64,000 nt of DNA from assembly GCA_017558505.1 (NCBI GenBank), contig JAFYUM010000039.1, positions 1 to 64,000 of the forward strand, given 5' to 3'. The notes under the pieces were generated by a model. It had not been told where the DNA came from. It saw only the letters and a list, made by a program, of their open reading frames with translations, and searched no databases. This document shows, piece after piece, positions 8,507 to 16,567 of this stretch. A program made the position numbers and the translations under genes. Source of the DNA: Ruminococcus sp. Its GTDB lineage: Bacteria > Bacillota > Clostridia > Oscillospirales > Ruminococcaceae. Numbering within the stretch: position 1 is the stretch's first letter; the number at the start of each line of letters is the position of its first letter.

Positions 8507-8608
8507 AACATTAATATAAAATATAATATGTACGGATAAAATATAAATATATTCCGCCTGCAACCTTTTCTCTTTCTCAATTGTGTATATTATTAGGGGA
8601 CTTGTTTT

Positions 8609-8814
8609 GGCGACACCGCATACCTCATACCTGACCTATTTATGCAGTGTTGCCTTAGGGGACATCTCTAAACCCATTTTTCTAAAAAGCAGCTATGCAC
8701 AACATCTACTGTTTCAGCCTCCATTTGAGTGCGGCATCACTCCTTCGGAAGGTTTCTGTACATCTGCCGTACATATCTGCTTTCCTTTATTCAAACGTTT
8801 TTTTAGAGATGTCC
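8609..8814. repeat. Composite inverted-repeat element (MITE-like), no gene
   Basis: Two nested signals are visible. GCGACACCGCA (8610-8620) with TGCAGTGTTGCCTTA (8643-8657) resembles the hairpin repeat at 11030-11061. GGACATCTCTAAA (8660-8672) is matched by its exact inverse TTTAGAGATGTCC (8802-8814), bracketing 130 bases. A related end, TTTTTAGAGATACCC, occurs near 22791. The frames across this stretch have no ribosome site and look non-coding. It is best read as a dispersed non-autonomous repeat between two transcription units. Confidence 0.45.
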
Positions 8815-8889
8815 TTATATTTTTTCTGATTCTATCGAATTTCTGTTTTTCACATGATATAATATAGATAATAGATAATATATAGCTAA

Positions 8890-9873
8890 ATGGAGGTGAT
8901 TATCATAGATTACACAATAAGCATAACAAACAAATGCAATCTGAAATGCAGTTATTGCTACGAAAGACATCTTAATACCGAATATGGAAATATTACCGCT
9001 GATACAATGACTAAAATTGCAGACTTCATAAACAGTCAGAAAAATGCAGACACCGTTTATCTTTTTGGCGGAGAACCACTGCTATATAAAGACATTGTAA
9101 AATTCTACTGCGAAACTCTTAAAGCGGAACAATTGGTTATAACGACCAATGGAACACTTCTTGAGGAAGAATTTATAAAATGGTGTATTGACAGAAAAGT
9201 AATAATTAATATGTCCCACGACGGCATAAAATGCACTGAACGCGGCGTTGATACTACATTACTTGACGCTAATCTGAAGCTTCTGCTGAAATATCAGCCC
9301 GAAACGCTTGTACAGCTTGTTTATACAAAAGAAACACTTCCTGAACTGTACAACAATGTTATGTACCTGAAAAACCTCGGTGTTAAAAAAGTTTCTGCGG
9401 CAATGGACGCTTTCCTTGTGCCTGAAAATCCCGATGATTTTGGCGATATATTAAGAGCGCAGTGGCGTAAACTCGCTGAAATTGAAGATTTATACCTGTA
9501 TGAGCTTGCTGTAAAAATAAAGAATATCAAAGAAAATAAAAAAGGAATATGCCAAATCTGCAATAAAAAGGTATTTATAAACTGGGACGGTAATTTCTAT
9601 CCCTGTGTTCAGTTTCAGAATATTCCCGAATACCGCTGCGGAAATATTCACGTGGGCATTGAGTCTGAAAAAGCAAGAAAAGCACACCCCGATTATTCAA
9701 TGATTTCGGAGAGATGCAACGACTGTGAAATAGTCAACTATTGCAACAATTCCTGTGCCTGCCGGAAAATGGCTACAACAGGCACTGTAAGAGATATTTC
9801 AGAAGCCGCTTGTATGGAAGAACAAGTGCTGATACTGACAGCACTTGAAATAATATCAAAAGAGAATACATAA
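8890..9873 (+). CDS. Radical SAM / SPASM-domain peptide- or protein-modifying enzyme
   Basis: The N-terminus ITNKCNLKCSYCYE carries the CxxxCxxC radical SAM 4Fe-4S motif, followed by YLFGGEPLLY (the GGE SAM-binding motif). The C-terminal third has CQICNKKVFINWDGNFYPC and CNDCEIVNYCNNSCACRK, a SPASM-type array for auxiliary Fe-S clusters. SPASM enzymes mostly modify ribosomal peptides or protein side chains, in anaerobic cytoplasm. The total of 327 residues is somewhat short for the family. GGAGGTGAT (8892-8900) lies inside the first codons of the ATG 8890 frame, so the true start may be a rare codon such as ATA 8905. The gene for a Thr-rich dockerin protein follows by 16 bases, so that protein is the obvious candidate substrate; this is inference. 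Confidence 0.88.
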   Translation: MEVIIIDYTISITNKCNLKCSYCYERHLNTEYGNITADTMTKIADFINSQKNADTVYLFGGEPLLYKDIVKFYCETLKAEQLVITTNGTLLEEEFIKWCIDRKVIINMSHDGIKCTERGVDTTLLDANLKLLLKYQPETLVQLVYTKETLPELYNNVMYLKNLGVKKVSAAMDAFLVPENPDDFGDILRAQWRKLAEIEDLYLYELAVKIKNIKENKKGICQICNKKVFINWDGNFYPCVQFQNIPEYRCGNIHVGIESEKARKAHPDYSMISERCNDCEIVNYCNNSCACRKMATTGTVRDISEAACMEEQVLILTALEIISKENT

Positions 9874-9889
9874 AACGGAGGGAGAAGTT

Positions 9890-11005
9890 ATGAGAAAATT
9901 CACAAAAGAAATAACTGCACTTTTAGCAGCTGCCACTGTAAGTTCATCCGCCGGTGCAATTACTGGTTCAGCTTCGGAAGAAATTGTACGTACAGCCGGA
10001 GTTCCCATACAGTCAGACGATTACGTCTACGAAGCTGAAGCAAGAGATACAGGTACCGCTGTTACAACTACTACAGTTCCGGAAATTTTATCTGTTGCAG
10101 GCACTTACACCACAGCAAAATCAAAATCAACTACAACTTCAACTACTACAACTACAAAATCTGTCGGCACGTACACAACACAGACTACTACAGCTACTAT
10201 TCCGCCTCTTGCAGGTACTTTCACCACAGCAAAGTCAAAATCAACTACAACCTCAACTACTACAACTACAAAATCTGTCGGCACATACACAACACAGACT
10301 ACTACAACTACTATTCCGCCTGTAATGGGTGGTTTCCCACAGCCTGACCCCACCGGAGATATAAATCTTGATGGAAAATTCGGTATTGCGGATATAGTTA
10401 CAGTTCAGAGTTGGATACTTGGCAAAAAGGATGTTGAAATCAGATACTGGGAAAATGCAGATTTATACCCCGACGGCAGACTTGATGTATTTGATATCTG
10501 CCTGCTGAAAGAAAAGCTGATAAAAGATAACTCTATTAATTCTAATTATGCATCCCTTGAATATAAGATAACCGAAAACGTAGAAAATGCAGATTTTTCA
10601 AAGAACAAGAGCGTCAGCGGCTGGATGGGTGCAAAAGAATACTACGGCAAGGGATATTCACCTGTCATAGATAGCGAGGGAAATGAAACAAAACCAAAAA
10701 ATTATGTTACATATCTTGTTTCAGCTTATCCCGACTATGCTGACGGCGGACAGTACATAACAAAAATTGAAATAACTGACCCTGTGGTTATGGTGAATGG
10801 TATTACTGTTAATTCCTCGTTTGAGGAGTTTGAAGCAGTATTCAAGGCAATGGGATACGAAACATCTATAACTGAACATAGCAACCATGTGCAGTATAAT
10901 GCAAAAAACAAAAGCGGAATATCCTATATAATATACGTATCAAATGACATTAGAAAATTGACAATACAGGCAGATGTTACAAACCGTGAGGGAATACAAT
11001 TCTGA
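9890..11005 (+). CDS. Secreted Thr-rich dockerin protein, partner of the radical SAM enzyme
   Basis: A 371-residue protein with a signal peptide (RKFTKEITALLAAATVSSS, cleavage near residue 30). A Thr-rich region (about 55-148) contains two tandem 38-residue units of the form AGTYTTAKSKSTTT...TIPP. A dockerin follows (about 155-215), with GDINLDGKFGIADIVTVQSW, then a second half with YPDGRLDVFDICLLKEKL. The C-terminal domain of about 150 residues is unassigned; it includes ITDPVVMVNGITVNSSFEEF. Placing the dockerin in the middle rather than at an end is less usual. GGAGGGAG precedes ATG 9890, 16 bases after the radical SAM gene, so the two form an operon. The protein should be exported and attach to cellulosomal cohesins. 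The terminator is at 11064-11093. Confidence 0.85.
   Translation: MRKFTKEITALLAAATVSSSAGAITGSASEEIVRTAGVPIQSDDYVYEAEARDTGTAVTTTTVPEILSVAGTYTTAKSKSTTTSTTTTTKSVGTYTTQTTTATIPPLAGTFTTAKSKSTTTSTTTTTKSVGTYTTQTTTTTIPPVMGGFPQPDPTGDINLDGKFGIADIVTVQSWILGKKDVEIRYWENADLYPDGRLDVFDICLLKEKLIKDNSINSNYASLEYKITENVENADFSKNKSVSGWMGAKEYYGKGYSPVIDSEGNETKPKNYVTYLVSAYPDYADGGQYITKIEITDPVVMVNGITVNSSFEEFEAVFKAMGYETSITEHSNHVQYNAKNKSGISYIIYVSNDIRKLTIQADVTNREGIQF
10097..10324 (+). repeat. Two tandem 114-bp coding units (Thr-rich)
   Basis: Units 10097-10210 and 10211-10324 are nearly identical and each encodes 38 residues, rich in ACT/ACA codons and ending in a TIPP segment. They keep the reading frame, so copy number could change without breaking the protein. 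Confidence 0.85.
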
Positions 11006-11029
11006 CAAAAGGACAATTATTAAAATTAA

Positions 11030-11061
11030 GCAACACCGCACAGAGCTTGTACAGTGTTGCC
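11030..11061. repeat. Dispersed hairpin repeat
   Basis: GCAACACCGCACAG...CAGTGTTGCC is an imperfect palindrome with GCAACA/TGTTGC outer arms. The same core (ACACCGCA...GCAGTGTTGCCTTA) occurs at 8612-8657. Confidence 0.45.
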
Positions 11062-11063
11062 TT

Positions 11064-11093
11064 AAAACCGCTTGGATTTCCAGGCGGTTTTTT
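11064..11093 (+). terminator. Terminator of the radical SAM/dockerin operon
   Basis: AAAACCGCTTGG and CCAGGCGGTTTT form a 12-bp stem (one G-T pair) with loop ATTT and end in TTTTTT. Confidence 0.85.
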
Positions 11094-11096
11094 ATG

Positions 11097-11128
11097 CATA
11101 AAAATAACGGCAGCCGAAAGACTGCCGT
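11097..11128 (-). terminator. Terminator of the amino-acid ABC transporter operon
   Basis: On the minus strand ACGGCAG pairs with CTGCCGT (11128-11107), followed by a T-rich run reaching 11097. It lies just past the ATPase gene stop at 11137. Confidence 0.7.
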
Positions 11129-11136
11129 CACAATAA

Positions 11137-11862
11137 TCAAAGCACCTTTGATAAAAATTCTTTAAGTCTGGGATTCTGCGGATTATTGAAGAATTCATCA
11201 GGTGAACCCTGCTCAACAATTCTGCCATCCTCCATAAACATTACTCGTGACGCAACCTCACGGGCAAATCCCATTTCGTGAGTTACCACAACCATGGTCA
11301 TACCGTCATCTGCAAGCTCTTTCATCAGATTGAGAACTTCCCCTACCATTTCAGGATCGAGGGCAGATGTAGGCTCGTCAAAAAGCATAACATCAGGATT
11401 CATTGCAAGTGAACGTGCAATTGCAATTCGCTGCTTCTGACCGCCCGAAAGCTGTGCAGGATACTGTTCCGCCTTATCTGCAAGACCAACCTTTTTAAGA
11501 AGCTCCATAGCACGATTATCTGCGTCAGCCTGCGACATAATTCCAAGTTTTACAGGAGCAAGGGTAATATTCTTCTTAATTGTAAGGTGCGGAAACAGGT
11601 TGAAATGCTGGAAAACCATTCCAAGTTTTCTTCGGAGAAGATTTACTTCTTTGATACTTGCTTTTGTTATATCAACATCTTCAAAATAAATTTCTCCCGA
11701 TGTCGGTATTTCCATAAGGTTCAAACAACGGAGAAATGTACTTTTTCCAGAACCCGAAGGTCCTATTATAACAACTTTTTCACCCTTGTGAATTTCCTCG
11801 GTAATATCTTTCAGAATATGAAGCTCTCCGAAAGACTTGTTGAGATTGTTAACGCTTATCAT
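11137..11862 (-). CDS. Polar amino-acid ABC transporter ATP-binding protein
   Basis: A 241-residue ATPase of the GlnQ/HisP group. It shows Walker [10 protein letters not shown], the Q-loop in [13 protein letters not shown], the signature LSGGQKQR, Walker [14 protein letters not shown] and the switch His in VVTHEMGFA. It hydrolyses ATP to drive uptake through the permease encoded directly upstream. ATG 11862 is chosen because GGAGA lies ten bases before it; an in-frame ATG 21 bases earlier would overlap that ribosome site. The start overlaps the permease 3' end by 14 bases, so the two are translationally coupled. The substrate is probably a polar amino acid or a cystine-like compound; it cannot be fixed from sequence. 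Confidence 0.95.
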   Translation of the reverse strand: MISVNNLNKSFGELHILKDITEEIHKGEKVVIIGPSGSGKSTFLRCLNLMEIPTSGEIYFEDVDITKASIKEVNLLRRKLGMVFQHFNLFPHLTIKKNITLAPVKLGIMSQADADNRAMELLKKVGLADKAEQYPAQLSGGQKQRIAIARSLAMNPDVMLFDEPTSALDPEMVGEVLNLMKELADDGMTMVVVTHEMGFAREVASRVMFMEDGRIVEQGSPDEFFNNPQNPRLKEFLSKVL

Positions 11863-12550
11863 TTTTTGCAAGTCTCCTTTCAAGCTTTGTAACGAGAGAT
11901 GTAAGGAACATTACCATTACAAGATAAATAACTGCAACGGCAATAAGAGGGAGAAAAGGATCATATGTCTGGCTTCTGATAACATCTCCGCCCTTTGTAA
12001 GGTCTGCAATGGCAATATAGCCTGCGACAGATGTTTCCTTAAGGAGAACGATGAACTCATTTGCAAGGGCAGGGAGGACGTTTTTAAATGCCTGCGGAAG
12101 AATAATGCTTGTCATAGTCTGTCGATAGCTTAAACCAAGGCTTGAACCAGCTTCAAACTGACCGTTATCAATTGACATAATGCCTGAACGGACGATTTCA
12201 GCAACATATGCTCCCGAATTAAGACCGAAAGCAAGTACTGCAACAAATATCTTATTTATATTGACAGAGCCGAAAATTACAAAGTATATAATCAGAAGCT
12301 GAACAACAACAGGTGTACCGCGTATAACTGTCAGATATATCTTTGCAAAAAAGTTGAGTATTTTCATCTTACCCGTTTTATCATGGGTAGCTCTGATAAT
12401 AGCAACGATAAAGCCAAGAATAATACCTATGAGAATAGCAAATATAGTTATAAGCAGAGTATTTTTCAGACCATCGGTAAGATATTTCCACCTGTCATCG
12501 GCAATAAAATTCTGATAAAAAGAATCTTTTAAGCTGTTATTAAGTCCCAT
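11849..12550 (-). CDS. Polar amino-acid ABC transporter permease
   Basis: A 233-residue membrane protein of the HisM/GlnP type. [20 protein letters not shown] begins the core, [17 protein letters not shown] is the conserved early segment, and [20 protein letters not shown] is the EAA coupling loop that contacts the ATPase. About five transmembrane helices are visible. It lies between the binding-protein and ATPase genes in a three-gene operon read from the minus strand, as usual for this family. It has the normal length with no domain missing. Confidence 0.95.
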   Translation of the reverse strand: MGLNNSLKDSFYQNFIADDRWKYLTDGLKNTLLITIFAILIGIILGFIVAIIRATHDKTGKMKILNFFAKIYLTVIRGTPVVVQLLIIYFVIFGSVNINKIFVAVLAFGLNSGAYVAEIVRSGIMSIDNGQFEAGSSLGLSYRQTMTSIILPQAFKNVLPALANEFIVLLKETSVAGYIAIADLTKGGDVIRSQTYDPFLPLIAVAVIYLVMVMFLTSLVTKLERRLAKNDKR

Positions 12551-12565
12551 CTGGTATACTCCTTA

Positions 12566-13348
12566 TCAGTCAGCTCTTGTGATGATAACCTGAGTTGAAG
12601 TTGTATAAGCATCAGTAAAATCAACGTTTTTCAATCTGTCCTCAGTTACAGACATACCTGCAACACCTACGTCAGCCTTTCCGCTGTTAACGGATGCGAT
12701 AATGGAGTCGAAAGCGATATTCTCAATTTCAAGCTCATAGCCAAGCTTGTCACATACAGCCTTCATCATATCAACGTCAAATCCTACAACTTCATTATTT
12801 TCAAGAAGCTCATAGGGAGGAAATTCGGCATTTGTTGACATAACAAGCTTGCCGTTGGGATATTCTGTGCCCTCGGGAGATGTATAAGGATACTTGCCAT
12901 ATTCCTCACCAATCCAGTTCTTTTCGATGTTAGCAAGTGTACCGTCTGATTTGAGTTCTGCAAGAGCACCGTTGATAGCCTCTGTAAGCTCTGTATTGCC
13001 CTTTTTTACAGCAATAGCATATTCTTCAACAGCAAATTCCTCATTGAGAATCTGCAAACCCTCGTTCTTTTCAACAAAAACCTTTGCAGGCTCATTGTCA
13101 ATGATTACAGCGTCTATTTTACCCTGCTTGAGAGCCTGAACAGCGTCTGCACCCTTGTTGTAACGCTCAATTACCGCACCTTCAACATCGCCTGCAAGGG
13201 CATCGCCTGTTGTACCAAGCTGAACACCGATTGTCTTGTTTTTCAGGTCATCAGCAGTATGTACGGTGTTTTCCTTTGTACCGCTGCATCCTGCAAAAAG
13301 TGTGAGGCAGAGCATAGCTGCCGAAACTGTGGATATAATCTTTTTCAT
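12566..13348 (-). CDS. Amino-acid ABC transporter binding lipoprotein, circularly permuted SBP fold
   Basis: A 260-residue lipoprotein with signal and lipobox LTLFAGC, lipid-anchored outside the membrane. The family 3 binding-protein fold is present, but its halves are swapped. Residues about 30-150 (DDLKNKTIGVQLGTTGD ... LKSDGTLANIEKNWIG) match the usual C-terminal half. Residues about 160-260 (KLVMSTNAEFPPYELLENNE ... AGMSVTEDRLKNVDFTDAYT) match the usual N-terminal ligand-binding half. The linker is YPYTSPEGTEYPNG. All expected motifs are there, so this is a circular permutation and not a truncation. It is the first gene of the operon, 15 bases before the permease, and has its own promoter at 13382-13411. 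Confidence 0.93.
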   Translation of the reverse strand: MKKIISTVSAAMLCLTLFAGCSGTKENTVHTADDLKNKTIGVQLGTTGDALAGDVEGAVIERYNKGADAVQALKQGKIDAVIIDNEPAKVFVEKNEGLQILNEEFAVEEYAIAVKKGNTELTEAINGALAELKSDGTLANIEKNWIGEEYGKYPYTSPEGTEYPNGKLVMSTNAEFPPYELLENNEVVGFDVDMMKAVCDKLGYELEIENIAFDSIIASVNSGKADVGVAGMSVTEDRLKNVDFTDAYTTSTQVIITRAD

Positions 13349-13381
13349 AGTAAAAACCTACCTTATTAAAATAATACATCT

Positions 13382-13411
13382 ATTATATCACATTTCCCGA
13401 AGTAAAGTCAA
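13382..13411 (-). promoter_or_regulatory. Promoter of the amino-acid ABC transporter operon
   Basis: On the minus strand, TTGACT (13411-13406), 18-base spacer, TATAAT (13387-13382), about 35 bases before the binding-protein start codon. Confidence 0.7.
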
Positions 13412-13652
13412 GGCTTTTTATATCCGGACGATGGATTATTCAGAATTAAGAGTTTAGAATTAAGAATTATATGAACAATAGAATTTTTTTGCCGTTTGTG
13501 TGATATCTGTATCCGTAACTCTCCTGCAATTATGTGAATAATATAATATTGTTCCGCTGTATATTCTGCGGCTTTTGAACAATAATAGCAACAGGGAGAT
13601 GCAATCTCCCGAAAAAACAGGCAAACCGCCTGCGAACAGGAGCTGAATATAT
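13412..13652 (+). promoter_or_regulatory. Leader region of mazF with two small hairpins
   Basis: No gene and no antitoxin is visible here. A TATAAT lies at 13542-13547 with no clear -35 box. Downstream are two hairpins: GGGAGAT/ATCTCCC (13594-13610) and CAGGC/GCCTG (13618-13632). The AACAGGAG ribosome site follows directly. The hairpins sit in the probable 5' leader and could affect translation. Confidence 0.4.
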
Positions 13653-14000
13653 ATGTCTGTAAAAAGAGGAGAAATTTATTACGCTGATTTAAGTCCGGTA
13701 GTAGGCTCGGAACAGGGAGGAGTAAGACCTGTACTTATCGTTCAGAATGATGTTGGCAACAGGCACAGCCCCACTGTTATAGCTGCCGCTATTACAAGCC
13801 GACAGGACAAAAACCGCCTGCCTACACATATTGAAGTACAGGCAGATAAATGCGGCCTTGCCCGTGACAGTGTAGTTTTACTGGAGCAGATACGCACCAT
13901 TGACAAAAAACGGCTTGGGGACAAAATGGGGGAGCTTGACCTCAATTCCATGAACAAGGTCAATACGGCACTTTCAATCAGCTTCGGGCTTGAAATATAA
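13653..14000 (+). CDS. MazF/PemK-family mRNA endoribonuclease (EndoA-like toxin)
   Basis: A 115-residue protein of standard MazF length. [21 protein letters not shown] has the N-terminal strand and the GSEQGGVRP loop, including the catalytic Arg. ITSRQ carries the second active-site Ser/Thr region, and [11 protein letters not shown] matches the conserved C-terminal block. MazF cleaves single-stranded mRNA and is normally held by a small MazE antitoxin. No antitoxin gene precedes or follows, so it is encoded alone, as in some Clostridia where the partner lies elsewhere. AGGAGC precedes ATG. It ends at a bidirectional terminator shared with the convergent CPBP gene. Confidence 0.93.
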   Translation: MSVKRGEIYYADLSPVVGSEQGGVRPVLIVQNDVGNRHSPTVIAAAITSRQDKNRLPTHIEVQADKCGLARDSVVLLEQIRTIDKKRLGDKMGELDLNSMNKVNTALSISFGLEI

Positions 14001-14005
14001 GCAGA

Positions 14006-14034
14006 AATGGCGGTCATAATATCTGACCGCCATT
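14006..14034. terminator. Bidirectional terminator between mazF and the CPBP gene
   Basis: AATGGCGGTCA and TGACCGCCATT form an 11-bp stem between two convergent stop codons. Confidence 0.75.
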
Positions 14035-14038
14035 GTAA

Positions 14039-15082
14039 TTATTCAAGTCTTGTAATTGTAAGGAATGACATAAGAAAATATATTATACAAAATATTATAA
14101 AAAGCGGATTGGTAAACGTCCATTTGTAATATTTTTTCGGTGTCTGATAATTTTCCTTTACATTAGCCGCCACAGCCCTGCGATTTATAATCAGCACAAT
14201 AACAGCTATTATTGTAAACGCCGCAAGTACCGTGTATTCAACGATACCTCCTATATTTTCAGGTAATCTGTCAATAAGACGTGTAAATACGTCGCCCATA
14301 ATGAAATTATTGACAAAATGAATAAGTATTGACCATACTATACCATATTCCATGGCTGTATAGCCCAAAACCATTCCTACTACAAATGCAAAGGGCGACT
14401 GTACAAAATTTCCATGCATTACCCCGAATAAAATAGATGATACAAGTATTGCATAACCCTTGCCGACACCTGTTTTTTCAAGAGATTTCATCATATATCC
14501 ACGGAAAACTATCTCCTCTATGACAGGAGCAACAAAACCTGCGTAAATCATCATTGTTATGGATTCACTTCCGGCAGAAGCCGCCTCAACAGCTTCCTGT
14601 GCTGTAAATCCTATACGGTTGAGCAGGAATTCAAGTCCCATGTCAAATAATGTAAATACAAGCTGACCTCCGTAGAATATGCTGAATATCATAAAAAGCG
14701 ATTTAACATTCATGCTTTTCCGCTTAATGAATATTTCCTTGAACTTAACGGTCTTACGTAAAAATAATCCAAGGAAAAAACAGGCGATAATTACAGCTAT
14801 TGAAGATCCCATATCTGTCTTTTCAAACTGTGAAACAGCCTCATCCAAAAAGTCAGGTGAATTATTTATTACCATAATAACGCCAAGTACAATACCAATA
14901 ACTACGCCAATGGCTATTACAATTCCTAACATAATGCCGTCATAAAGCAGGTTAGCGCCAAAAATCCTATACATCCACTTTTTAAACCGCTTTTCCTCAA
15001 TAACTTCCGGTGGAAGCGGCGGCGGATATGCCTGATTGTTCGGTTGATTTGCTGTGTTTTGCTGATTTTGTAAATTTTCCAT
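14039..15082 (-). CDS. CPBP-family intramembrane metalloprotease
   Basis: A 347-residue membrane protein. After a Pro/Gln-rich cytoplasmic tail come about eight hydrophobic segments. The CPBP (Abi) motifs are present: EEIVFRGYMM, FGVMHGNF and the His of SILIHFVNNF. These form the metal site of a glutamic-type or metallo prenyl-protease fold like Rce1. Bacterial members are linked to bacteriocin self-immunity or protein processing, but no bacteriocin gene lies nearby. GGGGGGATT precedes ATG. It is convergent with mazF and divergent from the Cys-cluster gene at 15237. Confidence 0.88.
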   Translation of the reverse strand: MENLQNQQNTANQPNNQAYPPPLPPEVIEEKRFKKWMYRIFGANLLYDGIMLGIVIAIGVVIGIVLGVIMVINNSPDFLDEAVSQFEKTDMGSSIAVIIACFFLGLFLRKTVKFKEIFIKRKSMNVKSLFMIFSIFYGGQLVFTLFDMGLEFLLNRIGFTAQEAVEAASAGSESITMMIYAGFVAPVIEEIVFRGYMMKSLEKTGVGKGYAILVSSILFGVMHGNFVQSPFAFVVGMVLGYTAMEYGIVWSILIHFVNNFIMGDVFTRLIDRLPENIGGIVEYTVLAAFTIIAVIVLIINRRAVAANVKENYQTPKKYYKWTFTNPLFIIFCIIYFLMSFLTITRLE

Positions 15083-15175
15083 GATAATCCCCCCTTTATC
15101 ATACTGAAATTATACCACACAAAACATTTTTTGTCAAGTTTTTGAATTATTCTTCAGAAATCCCCATAATCCAAT

Positions 15176-15204
15176 TTGACAATTACATCTTTATGTGATA
15201 TAAT
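15176..15204 (+). promoter_or_regulatory. Consensus promoter of the 15237-17447 gene run
   Basis: TTGACA (15176-15181), 17-base spacer, TATAAT (15199-15204), about 33 bases before the start of the Cys-cluster gene. Confidence 0.8.
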
Positions 15205-15236
15205 TTATGTAATTTATAACGGAAAATGGTGAGGAT

Positions 15237-15722
15237 ATGATAAAAAAAATCCTGAAAGGAACTTCCTGTGCAGCTTGTAGAATGTGCTGTATTTTTGACC
15301 GCTATGATGTGTGGGAAACACCCCTTTTTGAAAAACATACCATGGAAAAAGTAAAATCAGCCGCTCCACATGCAGAGTTTGCGAAAAAAGGCAGCGGATA
15401 TGTTCTCAACGTGAAGAAGATGACCGGCGATGAGCTTTTTTCATGCCCTGCTTTAGCCGAAAATGGCTGTATTCTCGGAGATGAAAAGCCTTTCGATTGC
15501 CGTATATGGCCATTTCGTGTTATGGAATACGACGAATGCCGTGTAATTGCCGTTTCTTCTCTTTGTGATGAAGTTCACGGACAGTCCCATGACTCCCTTC
15601 GTGTCTTTCTCAAAGAGGGACTTGCGGCTGAAATTTTCGCCTATGCAGATAAATTTCCTGAAGCCGTTCATCAGTTTTACGATAATTATTCCGTGCTTTT
15701 ATTTGAAAATGAGGTAAACTAA
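15237..15722 (+). CDS. YkgJ-like cysteine-cluster protein
   Basis: A 161-residue protein. CAACRMCC at residues 11-18 begins a Cys cluster, completed by SCPAL..NGC and FDCRIWPF. This matches the YkgJ/zinc- or iron-chelate-binding family pattern CxxCxxCC...C..L...GC...RP..CR.WP. Function in the family is poorly known; metal binding is likely. ATG 15237 has a modest ribosome site (GGTGAGGAT). It is the first gene after a consensus promoter and leads into the TIM-barrel, nrdR and membrane-protein genes on the same strand. Confidence 0.8.
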   Translation: MIKKILKGTSCAACRMCCIFDRYDVWETPLFEKHTMEKVKSAAPHAEFAKKGSGYVLNVKKMTGDELFSCPALAENGCILGDEKPFDCRIWPFRVMEYDECRVIAVSSLCDEVHGQSHDSLRVFLKEGLAAEIFAYADKFPEAVHQFYDNYSVLLFENEVN

Positions 15723-15761
15723 TAGTACTGACAATATATTTTATGAAAGGAGCGTGAGCCG

Positions 15762-16550
15762 ATGAAAGTCGGAGTTTCTACAGCCTGCCTGTTTCCGAAG
15801 CCTATAGAAGAAAGTCTGTATGAGCTTGCAGTCAATGGCGTAAATTGTACGGAATTGTTCATAAACACCCATTCAGAGCTGAAAAAAAGCTTTGCACACA
15901 GTATGGCAAAGCTTTTGCAGAGATTTGATATAACGTGCCCCTCGGTTCACCCTTTCACATGCGAAATTGAACCGCTTATGTTCTTTTCCGAATACGAAAG
16001 ACGCATGAACGATATTCTTGAATATTACAAGTTATATTTTCAATTCATGAATATTGTCGGTGCAGAAATATTCGTCTTTCACGGCGGAAAAGCAGACAAG
16101 GGAAAAGAATTCTACTGTGAACGCTATTCAAGACTCTACCGCCTTGGAAAAGAATTCGGTGTTATTGTTGCCGTTGAAAACGTCACACGCTGTCAGAGCC
16201 GTTCATCAGCATTTATCCGTGATATATCGACAATTTTAGGCAATGAGTTCGCTTTTGTTCTCGATACAAAGCAAGCTATCAGAGCAGGCGAAACTCCATT
16301 TGCATTTCTTGACGCAGCAGGCAAAAATGTCGTACACGTTCACATAAGCGATTCGGGAGAAATGGGCGACTGCCTGCCAATCGGCAGAGGAAATTTCCGT
16401 TTCAAGCCGTTTTTTGAAAAACTCAATAACCTCAACCCGAATGCAAGCGTTATTCTTGAACTTTACCGAAGCGGTTTCAGTACAATTTCAGAACTGATTT
16501 CCAGCTATAACATATTAACCAAAATGACTGAACCTTATACTAATCTCTGA
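15762..16550 (+). CDS. Xylose-isomerase-like TIM-barrel protein
   Basis: A 262-residue protein of the AP-endonuclease 2/sugar isomerase-epimerase superfamily. Metal-binding positions are visible in IFVFHGGKAD, VAVENVTRC, FVLDTKQAIRAG, VVHVHISDSG and VILELYRSGF (His, Glu, Asp, His, Glu). Members isomerise sugars or inositols or cut abasic DNA; the single-domain length and lack of a DNA-repair signature favour a sugar epimerase role. A ribosome site GAAAGGAGCG precedes ATG. It is 39 bases after the Cys-cluster gene and 17 before nrdR. Confidence 0.85.
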   Translation: MKVGVSTACLFPKPIEESLYELAVNGVNCTELFINTHSELKKSFAHSMAKLLQRFDITCPSVHPFTCEIEPLMFFSEYERRMNDILEYYKLYFQFMNIVGAEIFVFHGGKADKGKEFYCERYSRLYRLGKEFGVIVAVENVTRCQSRSSAFIRDISTILGNEFAFVLDTKQAIRAGETPFAFLDAAGKNVVHVHISDSGEMGDCLPIGRGNFRFKPFFEKLNNLNPNASVILELYRSGFSTISELISSYNILTKMTEPYTNL

Positions 16551-16567
16551 TAAAGGAGTGTTTTTCC

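Noticed and set aside
8583..8867. Open frame across the inverted-repeat element
   Set aside because: It lacks a ribosome site, covers the repeat arms and reads like translated non-coding DNA.
9954..10353. Long open frames on both strands across the Thr-rich repeat
   Set aside because: They are frame shadows of the repetitive ACT/ACA codons and have no ribosome site.
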